A stretch of DNA of 42,984 nucleotides from Clostridiales bacterium (GTDB lineage: Bacteria; Bacillota; Clostridia; Oscillospirales; Oscillospiraceae): assembly GCA_019415645.1 (NCBI GenBank), contig DXYV01000009.1:1-42984 (forward strand), given 5' to 3'. Shown here in pieces: positions 15,270 through 24,396 of the stretch. How positions within the stretch are numbered: the first letter of the stretch is position 1; each line of letters starts with the position of its first letter. The translations under genes and the position numbers were made by a program. The notes under the pieces are model-generated. The model was not told where the DNA came from, ran no database searches, and was given only the letters and a program-made list of their open reading frames with translations.

Positions 15270-17053
15270 CAGAACTCACCTCCCTGGGCGATCACATCTT
15301 CGATCTCCCGCTCCATCTGGTCGTTGATCTCGGCGTAGACCGCCTGATACTGGTCGGCGGGCACGCTCTTGGCCCGGCCGATGCGCTCCCGGGCGCCGAT
15401 CTCAAACAGCTTGGAGGCTTGGGCGCCCTTGGCGATGGCGTCCCGGCACAGGCTGTCATAGCGCAGGATCAGGTTCAGCAGTCTGGCCTGCCGGTCATAG
15501 CTGGAGAAGGAGTCCACATCCACGAAGGAATTCTGCTGCAGGAAGTCCTCCCGCACCATCTTGGCCGTCTCCAGCGTGAGCTGGTCGGCGGGAGACAGGG
15601 AGTCCTTGCCTACCAGCTGGACGATCTCGTTCAGGCTGGCCTCCTGCTGGAGGATGGACATGGCCTCATCCCGGTGGGCCATGAACTCCTTGCCCAGATT
15701 CTCGTCAAACCAGGGCTTGAGAGAGTCCAGATACAGGGAGTAGGAGTTGAGCCAGTTGATGGCGGGGAAATGGCGCTTGTAGGCCAGCTGCGCGTCCAGG
15801 GCCCAGAACACCTTGACGATGCGCATGGTGCCCTGGCTGACGGGCTCGGACAGGTCGCCGCCCGGAGGGGACACGGCGCCCACAGCGGTCAGGGAGCCCC
15901 GGCGGTCCTCCTCACTGCACAGGCAGGAGACCGAGCCGGCCCGCTCGTAGAACTGGGCCAGACGGGAGGCCAGATAGGCGGGGTAGCCCTCTTCGCCGGG
16001 CATCTCCTCCAGACGGCCGGACATCTCGCGCAGGGCCTCGGCCCAGCGGGAGGTGGAGTCGGCGATGACGGCCACGTCGTAGCCCATGTCGCGGAAGTAC
16101 TCGGCAATGGTGATGCCGGTGTAGATGGACGCCTCACGGGCGGCCACAGGCATGTCGGAGGTGTTGGCGATGAGCACGGTGCGCTTCATCAGGGACTCGC
16201 CGGTGCGGGGGTCCACCAGCTCGGGGAATTCCCGCAGTACGTCGGTCATCTCGTTGCCGCGCTCGCCGCAGCCGATGTAGACCACGATGTCCACGTCGGA
16301 CCACTTGGCCAGGGCGTGCTGCATGACGGTCTTGCCCGAGCCGAAGGGTCCGGGGATGGCGGCGGTGCCGCCCTTGGCCACGGGGAAGAAGGTGTCCACG
16401 ATGCGCTGGCCCGAGGACAGCGGCTTCACCGGGGGATACTTGTGCTTATAGGGCCGGCCCACACGTACGGGCCAGCGCTGGACCATGGTCTGCTCCAGAC
16501 GGGTGCCGTCCGCCTGCTCGATGACGGCCACGGTGTCCAAAATCGTGTAAGAACCTGCGGGCTTGATCTCCACCACGGTGCCGCTCACATTGGGGGGCAC
16601 CATGATCTTGTGGAGCACCACCGGCGTCTCGGGCACCGTGCCCAGCACATCGCCGCCGGTGACCTTGTCGCCCACCTTGGCCACAGGGGTGAAATCCCAC
16701 ATCTTTTCCCGGTCCAGGGCCGGGACTTCCACGCCGCGGGTGATATTGGCCCCCACCTTTTCCACGATCTTCTCCAGGGGCCGCTGAATCCCGTCGTAGA
16801 TATTTTCGATCATGCCGGGGCCCAGCTCCACGCTCATGGGATACCCGGTGGTCTCCACAACGGCCCCGGGGCCCAGGCCGGAGGTCTCCTCGTAGACCTG
16901 GATGGAGGCCGAATCGCCGTTCATAGTCAAGATCTCACCGATCAGACGCTGCGGACCCACCCGGACCACGTCGGACATGTTGGCGTCCGACAGACCCGTG
17001 GCGACCACCAGCGGCCCGGAGACCTTGACAACTTTTCCGTTGCTCAATTTCAC
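15269..17053 (-). CDS. ntpA: V-type ATPase catalytic subunit A
   Basis: A 594-residue catalytic subunit. Walker A is GPFGSGKT (residues 235-242), followed by IGCGERGNEM and the long V-type insertion around residues 120-200. It starts at GTG 17053: an in-frame stop lies 9 nt further upstream, so no earlier start is possible, and the product begins with the normal NGKVVKVSGPLVVA. The site AGAAGG is only about 2 nt from the GTG, an unusually short spacing. A 101-nt gap separates it from subunit F. It hydrolyses ATP, or may make it, coupled to ion transport. Confidence 0.97.
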   Translation of the reverse strand: MKLSNGKVVKVSGPLVVATGLSDANMSDVVRVGPQRLIGEILTMNGDSASIQVYEETSGLGPGAVVETTGYPMSVELGPGMIENIYDGIQRPLEKIVEKVGANITRGVEVPALDREKMWDFTPVAKVGDKVTGGDVLGTVPETPVVLHKIMVPPNVSGTVVEIKPAGSYTILDTVAVIEQADGTRLEQTMVQRWPVRVGRPYKHKYPPVKPLSSGQRIVDTFFPVAKGGTAAIPGPFGSGKTVMQHALAKWSDVDIVVYIGCGERGNEMTDVLREFPELVDPRTGESLMKRTVLIANTSDMPVAAREASIYTGITIAEYFRDMGYDVAVIADSTSRWAEALREMSGRLEEMPGEEGYPAYLASRLAQFYERAGSVSCLCSEEDRRGSLTAVGAVSPPGGDLSEPVSQGTMRIVKVFWALDAQLAYKRHFPAINWLNSYSLYLDSLKPWFDENLGKEFMAHRDEAMSILQQEASLNEIVQLVGKDSLSPADQLTLETAKMVREDFLQQNSFVDVDSFSSYDRQARLLNLILRYDSLCRDAIAKGAQASKLFEIGARERIGRAKSVPADQYQAVYAEINDQMEREIEDVIAQGGEF

Positions 17054-17154
17054 GACCTTCTTTCACGGCCATCGACAATTCAACCTTGACGATCGGCCCT
17101 TGATAATGTTTCGCTTTGGGGGTGCGGCCCCTTTCGCAGGGAATCGCGCCGCGC

Positions 17155-17463
17155 TTATAGGATATCGGCGCCGACCGCCCGTTCGACGGCCTTGCGCAGA
17201 TTGGCCTTTCCGATGCCAAGCGAGCCCTGCCGGCCGGGAATCAGAATGATGGCCGGCTTCAGCTCGTCCTTGTAATGCTCAATCTCAGCGGACATATCGG
17301 CGGCAAAGGTCTCGGTCAGATAGATTACGGCGTAGTCCTCCTTCGCCATGCGGTGGAGGGCGGCCTTGGCCTGCTCCGCAGTCTCCACGGGGACGGCCTC
17401 CAGCCCCAGGGCCTTAAAGCCCAGGACGCTGTCCTTATCGCCCAATACTGCGATCTTATACAC
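17155..17463 (-). CDS. ntpG: V-type ATPase subunit F
   Basis: A 102-residue subunit F (NtpG), part of the central stalk with D. It has the typical MYKIAVLGDKDSVLGFKALG start and the PAIILIPGRQGS motif near residues 70-82. It lies 15 nt after subunit C. Length and order match the family. Confidence 0.93.
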   Translation of the reverse strand: MYKIAVLGDKDSVLGFKALGLEAVPVETAEQAKAALHRMAKEDYAVIYLTETFAADMSAEIEHYKDELKPAIILIPGRQGSLGIGKANLRKAVERAVGADIL

Positions 17464-17478
17464 GCTTCCTTCGCCTCC

Positions 17479-18477
17479 TTATGCGTAGGGCTCGCGCAGC
17501 CGCTGCCGGATCACGCTGCCGTCCAGCCCGGCCAGGCGGCCGTTGAGGATGGTGCGGATGGCGGTCAGCTCCGCCTCCCGGGCATAGAGATAGCCCACCA
17601 CGGTTTGCTCGCCGAAGGGAATACGCCGGGCAGCGGCCAGATAGGCGGTCACCGCGTCGTCGCACAGCTTCTCAAATTCGGTCAGCGGACCGCTGCCAGG
17701 GGCGCTGACCGCGGCGCCCGCCTGGGCGGCCTCCGCCAGCAGGCCGGAGCGGAACAGCTCACCCAGCTCCTCCCCCCGGGCCGCCGCCAGGGCGCCGGTC
17801 TCCACATTCCCGCCGGGCAGCAGGGCGCGGCTCAAAAAGTCCGCTTCCTTGCCCAGCCGGGCGCAGCGCACCGCCGAACGCAGGTTGACCGCGTCGATGA
17901 GCAGCTTCACATAGCCCTGGATGAACTCGCTTCCGCTGGCCTGAGCCGCCAGGGTCAGCTCCTCATAGCAGGCCCGGTCCAGAATCAGGTCGCACAGCTG
18001 AGGGTCGCCGGTGGAGGCCAGCGTCTCCTGGGCCCGGGCCATGGCCTGCCGGAAGGGCTCGGAGACGTCCCGCAGATCGTCCCGGCGATAGGCATCCAGC
18101 AGGGCCTCCGGGTCGTAGCGGCCGCCGCCCAGCAGCAGCGGACCGGGCTCCGCGCCCCGTGCCGCCGCCTTGATGAGGACCTTGGCGTTGTGATAATCGT
18201 ATTTGATTCGGAACACGTCGATGAGGTTGGGGTCGGGCACGGCGGAGCGCAGATCCTGGAACACCTCCGCCTGAGCGGAGGCCAGCATCTTCTCCAGCGC
18301 CGTACCGCTCACCTCGGCCAGCTCGCCGTACCCGCACTCTGAGAGCACCTTGGCGGCCTCGGCGTGATCCTTGGCCTCGATCATCCGCTCCATCCGCTCC
18401 CGGGTGAGCAGCCGCCGTTCCATGGCGTGGACCCGGGCCGATATGGTCAGATAATCGGTATCTTTGTTATGAGACAA
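17479..18477 (-). CDS. ntpC: V-type ATPase subunit C
   Basis: A 332-residue all-helical subunit that links the central stalk to the membrane ring. Typical are YLTISARVHAMERRLLT at the N-terminus, the FRIKYDYHNAKVLIKA segment and a C-terminal FGEQTVVGYLYAREAEL block. It starts at TTG 18477: AAGGAGG lies 7 nt upstream, and the next ATG would remove the conserved N-terminus. A 53-nt gap separates it from subunit E. Confidence 0.93.
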   Translation of the reverse strand: MSHNKDTDYLTISARVHAMERRLLTRERMERMIEAKDHAEAAKVLSECGYGELAEVSGTALEKMLASAQAEVFQDLRSAVPDPNLIDVFRIKYDYHNAKVLIKAAARGAEPGPLLLGGGRYDPEALLDAYRRDDLRDVSEPFRQAMARAQETLASTGDPQLCDLILDRACYEELTLAAQASGSEFIQGYVKLLIDAVNLRSAVRCARLGKEADFLSRALLPGGNVETGALAAARGEELGELFRSGLLAEAAQAGAAVSAPGSGPLTEFEKLCDDAVTAYLAAARRIPFGEQTVVGYLYAREAELTAIRTILNGRLAGLDGSVIRQRLREPYA

Positions 18478-18530
18478 GGCACTTCCTCCTTGCTGTCGCG
18501 GTTTGGCGCAACAGAGTATTTGCCCGCGCC

Positions 18531-19217
18531 TTAATCAAACAGCGCGGCGGCCACCTGGGCGGCCATCTCGGTGCGCTGGAGACGCACCAGCGTCTCGAAC
18601 GCGCAGTTGACCTCCACCTTGCCGTCCAGCAGGATGAAGCCGCCCTGAATGGGCCGGGTCTCCTCGGCCAGGGTCAGCATTCCGGTCCCCTGGGCGAGGG
18701 CGGAGACGCCGGTGACCACCTTATCCACCAGCGCGCCCACTTTGGAATCCGTCAGTTCCTCGGGCAGCTTGGGGGCGACCGCCCGGGCCAGTCTCTCGTT
18801 GGCCTGGGTCACCGCCGCTTTGCCCACCCGGGTGCGGTCCTTCTGGTTGAACACCACCTGCTCCCGACCGGTGGAGGAGGCCTCCACCAGCAGATCGGCC
18901 AGCAGCGCGATGTAAGCCTCATCCTCCAGGGAGCACAGCTTCTCCAGCGCACGGTCGAAGGCGCGGTTCAGCATCTGCTGCTTGGCTGCCAGAAGCACTT
19001 TGCGCCCTTCCAGCTGGGCCACGGAGGCCATGCGCTCCTCCCGTTCGGCAGCGTCCCGCTCGCCCCGCTGGGTCAGTTCCTCCCGCAGAGCCTGGGCCTG
19101 GGCCTCGTAATCCGCCTTGATCTGGTCGGCCTGGGCCTGGGCCTGAGCCGTCCGCGCGTCGATCTCGGCCTGAACGTCCTGGTTGATGCGGGCCGTGATT
19201 TTTTCAATACCGTCCAT
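18531..19217 (-). CDS. ntpE: V-type ATPase subunit E
   Basis: A 228-residue peripheral stalk subunit. The first ~110 residues form a long, Ala/Gln/Glu-rich coiled coil; the C-terminal globular part contains GGFILLDGKVEVNCAFETL, typical of subunit E. An AAAGGCGG site precedes ATG 19217. It pairs with the H subunit to form the stator. Confidence 0.92.
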   Translation of the reverse strand: MDGIEKITARINQDVQAEIDARTAQAQAQADQIKADYEAQAQALREELTQRGERDAAEREERMASVAQLEGRKVLLAAKQQMLNRAFDRALEKLCSLEDEAYIALLADLLVEASSTGREQVVFNQKDRTRVGKAAVTQANERLARAVAPKLPEELTDSKVGALVDKVVTGVSALAQGTGMLTLAEETRPIQGGFILLDGKVEVNCAFETLVRLQRTEMAAQVAAALFD

Positions 19218-19254
19218 GGTTCTGATACCGCCTTTCTTCGCAGTAAGCGGGCGA

Positions 19255-19743
19255 TCAAGCGCTGATGTTGATGATCATCAGCATGGAGGCCAGCAGGGAA
19301 AGAATGGCGTAGAACTCAACGGTGATGCACAGCACCATGCCCTTGGACCAGTCATCCGGCTTCTTGGCCAGAAGATTGATGGAGGCGGCGGCCACGCGGC
19401 CCTGGGCGATGGCGGACAGCAGACCGCCCAGCGCCATGGGCAGGCAGGCGAACAGATATTGGAAGCCCTCGGCCACCGTCAGCTGGGGCAGCGTGCCCGA
19501 CAGCAGGCCCATGCGGAAAATGGCGAAGAACCACACCACCAGGCCATACAGGCCCTGGGTGCCGGGGATGACCTGCAAAATCATGACCTTACCGAACTTG
19601 GAGGGGTCCTCGCACAGCAGGCCTGCGCCGGCCTCGCCGGCGATGCCGGTACCCTTGGCGGAGCCCACGCCGCTCAGCGCGGCAGCCAGACCGGCACCCA
19701 GCAGAGCCAGAGCCAATCCGCCGATCGTTTCCAGAAATTCCAT
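19255..19743 (-). CDS. ntpK: V-type ATPase subunit K, probable Na+-binding ring protein
   Basis: A 162-residue four-helix proteolipid (two fused hairpins) that forms the membrane rotor ring. It carries the sodium-ligand pattern known from Enterococcus hirae NtpK: PGTQGLYG with Thr62 and Gln63, Gln114 in AIAQGRVAAAS, and the essential Glu143 in ITVEFYAILS. The position equivalent to Leu61 is Ile, but that residue contributes a backbone oxygen. Sodium rather than proton transport is therefore likely. ATG 19743 follows AGGAGG; the longer open frame upstream has no signal and overlaps subunit I. Confidence 0.95.
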   Translation of the reverse strand: MEFLETIGGLALALLGAGLAAALSGVGSAKGTGIAGEAGAGLLCEDPSKFGKVMILQVIPGTQGLYGLVVWFFAIFRMGLLSGTLPQLTVAEGFQYLFACLPMALGGLLSAIAQGRVAAASINLLAKKPDDWSKGMVLCITVEFYAILSLLASMLMIINISA

Positions 19744-19756
19744 AGTTAGTTCCTCC

Positions 19757-21712
19757 TTACTTATTTTCCGTAATATCCACGTATTTGGTGTTGATTTCCA
19801 AAGGCTTGAAGGGGCGCCCGCCGTCCTCATAGAACTTGCCAAAGAACTCCAGACACTGCAGACGCAGGTCGTGGACGTAACAACCCAGCAGGTTGAGGAC
19901 AAAATTTAGGGTGTTGCCTGCCAGGGAAATGAGCAAAAAGATCACAATATTTCCGGGAATGGCGCCCAGGGTGTTGAACACCTGGGCGATCACGCTGCCC
20001 GCCAGCATCAGGGCCATCAGGCGGGAGTAGGACAGGATATCGCCGAAATAGCCGGTGATGTGATTGTAGAGAGAGCCAAAGATGGCGGTCACCTTGCCGA
20101 AGCCCTTGGCGTTCCAGCCGGAGCCCACCACGATCATCACGATGCCGACGGCCAGCACCACGGGCACGCCGTTTACGCTGCCGATTCCCAGAGCGAACAG
20201 GCCGATTCCGGCGAATACCACCCACCAGGTCAGCTCCTCCCAGATGGCGTCCATCACCTGGCCCGCTTTCAGCTTGCGGATGAAGCTGATGGCCATGCCG
20301 GTGATGATCTGCACAAAGCCCAGGGCCATAGCACCCACCAGGATCTGAATCGTGTTGTCCAGCGGGGTGAACAGGGACGGCAGGGCCGTAAAGGTGGTGT
20401 TGGGGTTGATGAGCTTGGCCAGCTGGGGCAGGAAATCGCCGAAGAAGCCGCCGGTCAGGGCGCCCATGAGGAAGGTGGTCACGCCGCACATGCCCGCCAG
20501 GCGGAACATGTGGCCCATGGTACCCTTGGGTTTGATCTTCAGTGTGACGAACAGGGAAGCCGCGATCATCAGCAGTCCGTAGCCCATGTCCGCCAGCATA
20601 ATGCCGTAAAACAGCACGAAGAAGGGGGCCATCAGGGGATTTGGGTCCACGCCGTTATAGGCGGGCAGAGAGTACATCTCCGTGACCATGTTCAGAGGAC
20701 GGGTGAACCAGTTGTTTTTCAGCTTTACCGGCACCTGGTCATATTCGTCCTCCGTGGGGTCAGCGGTCTCCCAGGCGCACACGAAGGGGGCGAGGGTCTG
20801 GGCCAGCGTCTCCACTTCCTCGGCCGGGACCCAGCCGTCCAGATAGAAGGCGCAGTCGGTATCCAGCAGGTGGCTCTTGGCCTCCTCCCGCCGGATCTCC
20901 TGGGCGCTCCGGTCGGCGCACCGCTCCAGCGCGTCGTACTGGTCCGCCCGGGAGACGATCATCTGCTTTTCCTGCTCTACCGCCTGGGCGGTATGCTCCA
21001 GCTCTTCCTCCAGCCGGCGGTCATTTTCCGCCGCAGTCCCAGTCCAACCCTTCAGGGAGGCGGGGGCGAAGCCGTATTCCTTGAGCACTTCGCCGACGGC
21101 ATCCTCCGCGCTGCGGTGGCACACCAGAAGCACATAGTGGGCCTCGCTGTCCGAACTGGCCGGAGTGAGCTGCGCCAGCTCCGAAGCGTCCCGCAGGGCG
21201 GCCAACACCTCGTCCAGGCTGTACCGGGCCGGAATGGTGCCCAGTTGGATCAGCACCTCCGGGGTAGAGGCGGCGTCCAGGGGGACGTCCAGGGACAGCC
21301 AGGGCGCCAGCGTCAGCTTCTGGGCGCGCAGCTTGGCCTGCTCAGCGTAGAGGGAATTGATCTGCCGCTCCGCGTGGTAGATGGTGCGGGCGGTCTCCAG
21401 TCCGGCGGCGTAGGCCCCGTCGTCAAAGAACTCCCGGGCCGAGACCTCCGGGCGGCCATGAAACAGCCCCCCCTTGCGCTTGGTGTACCGATTCAGGGCC
21501 AGCAGGGCCCCCTGGATCACGGCGCTGTCATCCCGGGCCTCGTTCAGCGCGGCGGGGTCGGGGTGGGACAGGGCCGCCCAGGCCGGGTCGCCCGGCTCCT
21601 CCGGGGGCTGGTCGATCTCCACGCAGCCCAGCCGCTGGAGCCGCCGCAACAGCTCCTCCTGGTCGGTCCGCAGTCCGATCAGGCGCAGCCGTTTCATTTT
21701 GACGATTGCCAT
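19757..21712 (-). CDS. ntpI: V-type ATPase subunit I (a subunit)
   Basis: A 651-residue subunit with a soluble N-terminal half (to ~330) containing coiled-coil segments and a membrane C-terminal half with seven or eight spans. Marker motifs are FTRPLNMVTEMYSLPAYNGVDPN (core NMVTEMYSLPAYNG), FFVLFYGIMLADMGYG and YSRLMALMLAGSVIAQVFN. It forms the ion half-channels against the K ring. The ATG follows directly after the stop of subunit H (TAA-ATG). Confidence 0.96.
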   Translation of the reverse strand: MAIVKMKRLRLIGLRTDQEELLRRLQRLGCVEIDQPPEEPGDPAWAALSHPDPAALNEARDDSAVIQGALLALNRYTKRKGGLFHGRPEVSAREFFDDGAYAAGLETARTIYHAERQINSLYAEQAKLRAQKLTLAPWLSLDVPLDAASTPEVLIQLGTIPARYSLDEVLAALRDASELAQLTPASSDSEAHYVLLVCHRSAEDAVGEVLKEYGFAPASLKGWTGTAAENDRRLEEELEHTAQAVEQEKQMIVSRADQYDALERCADRSAQEIRREEAKSHLLDTDCAFYLDGWVPAEEVETLAQTLAPFVCAWETADPTEDEYDQVPVKLKNNWFTRPLNMVTEMYSLPAYNGVDPNPLMAPFFVLFYGIMLADMGYGLLMIAASLFVTLKIKPKGTMGHMFRLAGMCGVTTFLMGALTGGFFGDFLPQLAKLINPNTTFTALPSLFTPLDNTIQILVGAMALGFVQIITGMAISFIRKLKAGQVMDAIWEELTWWVVFAGIGLFALGIGSVNGVPVVLAVGIVMIVVGSGWNAKGFGKVTAIFGSLYNHITGYFGDILSYSRLMALMLAGSVIAQVFNTLGAIPGNIVIFLLISLAGNTLNFVLNLLGCYVHDLRLQCLEFFGKFYEDGGRPFKPLEINTKYVDITENK

Positions 21713-22027
21713 TTACCCACTCACGACCCTTCTGACAATAAGATCTGCCGCGGCGTCCAGCTTGCCCTCCGCCGCCCGGCAGAGCTCCTCTGCCTGCTTC
21801 CGGGCCTGGGCCAGAGTCTGTTCCGTGGCCTGGTCCGCCCGCGCCTGCGCCTGCTGCATCAGGGCCTTGTTACGGGCCTCCAGTTCCTGCCTGGTCTGGG
21901 CGATCAGAGCCTCGCCTGCCTTTTGGGCGTCTGCGACCAGTTTCTTGGCTGCGGCGTCAGCTTCCGCCCGCCGGACCTGGCTGGCCTGCTCGGTCTCCGT
22001 CACCTTTTGGATGGCGTCCAGAGACAT
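21713..22027 (-). CDS. ntpF: V-type ATPase subunit H (stator coiled coil)
   Basis: A 104-residue Ala/Glu/Gln-rich coiled-coil protein in the position of NtpF/AhaH, partner of subunit E in the peripheral stalk. It starts at ATG 22027 after GAAGGTGA. A GTG 19 codons upstream has no binding site. It is the first gene of the nine-gene operon. Assignment rests on position, size and coiled-coil composition rather than on sharp motifs. Confidence 0.85.
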   Translation of the reverse strand: MSLDAIQKVTETEQASQVRRAEADAAAKKLVADAQKAGEALIAQTRQELEARNKALMQQAQARADQATEQTLAQARKQAEELCRAAEGKLDAAADLIVRRVVSG

Positions 22028-22085
22028 GAAATCACCTTCTCCCACTGCGGATTTTATGCGGAAGTTGAAAACGAAAACCTCCACC

Positions 22086-22114
22086 TAATAATTAAATTTT
22101 TACACAAAAGTCAA
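22086..22114 (-). promoter_or_regulatory. Probable V-ATPase operon promoter
   Basis: On the minus strand, TTGACT (22109-22114) and TTATTA (22086-22091) are 17 nt apart in AT-rich DNA, about 60 nt before the first ATG. The -10 is a weak match. Confidence 0.5.
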
Positions 22115-22313
22115 GAGAAATCAAGCAAATTTTTGTTTTTTTCGTCGATTCCATGATTGTGAAAAACCTGTTCAAGTTCCCTGCGCACAAAAAAGCAGAT
22201 ATACCGCCGATTTTTCCACTCCCAGTATGCCGCAGCCGCAGTGGGTTCCTTCCGGCCGACAAAAGATTTGCAAAAAAATAACAAACAATTTTTCTATTTT
22301 TATCCAGAAAATT
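22115..22313. other. AT-rich intergenic region upstream of the V-ATPase operon
   Basis: About 200 bp with runs of A and T (around 22130-22140 and 22265-22315), markedly more AT-rich than its surroundings. It may hold upstream promoter elements or binding sites for the V-ATPase promoter. I recognise no RNA motif, repeat or gene in it. Confidence 0.4.
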
Positions 22314-22361
22314 TCCAAAAAACGGGAGACTGGCGAACGTCTGTCCGCCAGTCTCCCGTTT
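22314..22361 (-). terminator. Terminator after the TIM-barrel gene
   Basis: A perfect 16-bp stem (22320-22335 with 22346-22361, 10-nt loop) is followed on the minus strand by a run of T. It lies 23 nt after the stop at 22385 and insulates the V-ATPase operon. Confidence 0.88.
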
Positions 22362-22384
22362 CGATTCCGGGGCCTTTGCAGGGG

Positions 22385-23080
22385 TCAGATGATGTTGGCT
22401 TCCCGCCGGTAACGCTCCATGGAGACGGCGAACAATTCGCCGTTGGAGGGGGGCGTGTATGTAATGGCGTTGGCCCCCGCCCGGATGGTCTCCAGGATGC
22501 TCTCGTCGGTGGGGCCGCCGGTGGCGATGATGGCCGCGTCGGGGAATTTTTCCCGGATGGAGCGCACGATCGCGGGAGTCTTGGCGGCGCCGGACACGTT
22601 GAGGATGTCCGCGCCGGCATTGAGGCGGGCGGCGATGTCGGTGCGCTCGGAGACCACCGTCACCACCACGGGGATGTCCAGGATGCTCTTCAGGCGGGTC
22701 ACGGTCTCATTTTCTGTGGGGGCGTTGACCACCACGCCGAAGGCGCCCTCCTGCTCGGCGTCGTTGGCCAGGTTGACCACCCGGCTGCCCCGGGTCACAC
22801 CGCCGCCTACGCCGGCAAAGACCGGCATATCCGCGGCGGTCATCACCGCGCGGGTAATGGCCGGCTGGGGCGTAAAGGGGTAGACGGCGATGATGGCATC
22901 GGCGTTGATGTTGCGGATGATAGCCACATCGGTGGTGAAGGCCAGGGATTTGATTCTCCGCCCGAATACCCGGATGCCGGAGCATTCACTGATGCAGGTG
23001 GGCACCTTGATCATATGACTGCGCAGAGTCCCCTCGTATTCGGGCACCCGCTTGCGTGTTTTTTCCATGTTTTGGTTCAT
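22385..23080 (-). CDS. TIM-barrel protein of unknown function (often labelled 'hydrolase')
   Basis: A 231-residue protein with an alternating beta/alpha pattern and phosphate-binding-like glycine loops. Visible blocks are EYEGTLRSHMIKVPTCISEC, KSLAFTTDVAIIRNINADAI, FAGVGGGVTRG, DILNVSGAAKTP and IIATGGPTDESILETIRAG. This is a well-conserved family in Clostridia whose reaction is not known to me. Similar barrels bind phosphorylated ligands or flavin. GGGAGGG precedes ATG 23080; ATG 23068 is an alternative. It may be cotranscribed with the gene 45 bp upstream. Confidence 0.8.
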   Translation of the reverse strand: MNQNMEKTRKRVPEYEGTLRSHMIKVPTCISECSGIRVFGRRIKSLAFTTDVAIIRNINADAIIAVYPFTPQPAITRAVMTAADMPVFAGVGGGVTRGSRVVNLANDAEQEGAFGVVVNAPTENETVTRLKSILDIPVVVTVVSERTDIAARLNAGADILNVSGAAKTPAIVRSIREKFPDAAIIATGGPTDESILETIRAGANAITYTPPSNGELFAVSMERYRREANII

Positions 23081-23125
23081 GCCGTTCCCTCCCTTTCGTC
23101 TGTTTCGATTTGGGTTCAGATTGGT

Positions 23126-24226
23126 TTAATAGCCGTTCAGGATTGCCCAGGCCGCCTCGTCGCTGCCCCGCGCGGAGGAGATGAGCACCAGCTTCTCCGA
23201 CAGGTCCGCAGCCGCGCCGGCAAAATTGGCATAGCTCGCCGCGTCCTCGGCCGTCACCCAGATATGGTCGCAGTTGGCCAGCACATTGGTCATGGTCAGG
23301 CCGGTGTCGGCGGTCTCGTCCGCCAGCTCGGAGCCTGCGGCGATCACGGACAGTTTGGTGTCATAGGGCGCCAGCGCTTCCTTCACTTGCTCCAGGAAGG
23401 GGGTGAGGATGGTGTCCAGCGACCCGGCGGGGTAGGCGTCGCCTTGGCGAATCCAGCCCAGGTTGGCCTCGCTGGCCAGGGGATAGCCGCAGTGATCCAG
23501 CAGAATCTCATCAAAGCCCATCTGGGCCAGCTCCACGCACAGGGCGGTCAGGTAGTCGCGCACGGTCTGGCTGGCCGGGCTGGACCAGCGTACTTTCTCC
23601 AGATCCTCCAGCCGATAGCCGCTGTTGGTGTGGATGGCCAGCTCGGAATCATAGCCCGGCAGGGCCTGGTCCCGGAAGCAGGAGATCCGGGCCACGGTAT
23701 AGAGCTCGCCATTTTGGATGAGGTCGGCCAGGGCCGTATTCAGGTTGGAGTCCGTCGACGAGGTCTGAGCCTCCACGGCCAGGGGCACTGAGGAGACATA
23801 GTTGAGGGTGCCGTCGTCGTTTTTCAGAGTGACCACCGCCGCGTTGCCGCCTGCGGCCCGGACCTGCTCGGCGGCGCTGCCCGCCAGCAGGGCGGTCTGG
23901 CTGACCTCCACGGCGTGGAGGGTCTGCTCCGCCTCCTCCCGGGCGTCGGGTTCCGGCGATTCGGTCACCAGCACCGGCTCACCGGCGCTGGGGGAGGGCG
24001 AGGGCTCCGTAGATTCCTGCGCCGCCTGCTGGCTGCTCCAGGGCAGGACCACCCGCACGCCGCCGTCATAATAGATCAGGTTGTTCTGCAAATACAGGAA
24101 TACAACCGTGGCAACCACCAGCACGGCCAGCAAAAATACAATAATCCATTTCAAAACCGCCCGCGCTCCTGTGGAGCGGCGGCCGTGGTAGGGCCGATAA
24201 CGGGGCCCGCGGTATCTTCTTGACAT
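23126..24226 (-). CDS. Membrane-anchored putative glycoside hydrolase (DUF4015-like)
   Basis: A 366-residue protein. A very basic, Tyr/Arg-rich N-terminus (residues 1-22) precedes one membrane span (~24-46), then a Ser/Pro/Glu linker (~65-105) and an extracytoplasmic TIM-barrel-like domain. The segments VARISCFRDQAL, KVRWSSPASQTVRDYLTALC and MGFDEILLDHCGYP resemble DUF4015 putative glycoside hydrolases, where the FDEI-D stretch lies at a strand end. Catalysis and substrate are not established. ATG 24226 follows GAGGTGA. Its promoter is at 24320-24348. Confidence 0.78.
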   Translation of the reverse strand: MSRRYRGPRYRPYHGRRSTGARAVLKWIIVFLLAVLVVATVVFLYLQNNLIYYDGGVRVVLPWSSQQAAQESTEPSPSPSAGEPVLVTESPEPDAREEAEQTLHAVEVSQTALLAGSAAEQVRAAGGNAAVVTLKNDDGTLNYVSSVPLAVEAQTSSTDSNLNTALADLIQNGELYTVARISCFRDQALPGYDSELAIHTNSGYRLEDLEKVRWSSPASQTVRDYLTALCVELAQMGFDEILLDHCGYPLASEANLGWIRQGDAYPAGSLDTILTPFLEQVKEALAPYDTKLSVIAAGSELADETADTGLTMTNVLANCDHIWVTAEDAASYANFAGAAADLSEKLVLISSARGSDEAAWAILNGY

Positions 24227-24319
24227 CGGCTTCACCTCGGTCTCCGGCGGCAGATGCCTGCCGGCGCGCATCGCGTCGTAAGTCGTAATTGGTCTGAATC
24301 AGTCTGATCGAGACATAAT

Positions 24320-24348
24320 ATTGTACCATATTTTTCTCCGCCGTCCAG
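24320..24348 (-). promoter_or_regulatory. Promoter of the glycoside-hydrolase-like gene
   Basis: CTGGAC (24343-24348) and TACAAT (24320-24325) on the minus strand, 17-nt spacing, about 95 nt before ATG 24226. Confidence 0.6.
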
Positions 24349-24364
24349 CCCTGTTTTTGTAAAT

Positions 24365-24396
24365 AATTTTGGGGACGGCACGCCGTCCCCAAAATT
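24365..24396. terminator. Terminator after bofA
   Basis: Near-perfect palindrome with 15-nt arms (24365-24379 and 24382-24396); the real loop needs one or two opened pairs. The arms themselves end in AAAATT/AATTTT, so the minus strand exits into TTTT. It overlaps the bofA stop codon by one base. Confidence 0.75.

Noticed and set aside
13869..17089. Two long plus-strand open frames (489 and 556 codons) opposite V-ATPase subunits B and A
   Set aside because: Shadow frames from GC-rich third positions; the minus-strand genes have full motifs, start/stop overlaps and correct operon order.
20060..22156. 698-codon plus-strand open frame opposite V-ATPase subunits I and H
   Set aside because: No recognisable domains and strong His/Gly/Gln bias; antisense shadow of a certain gene.
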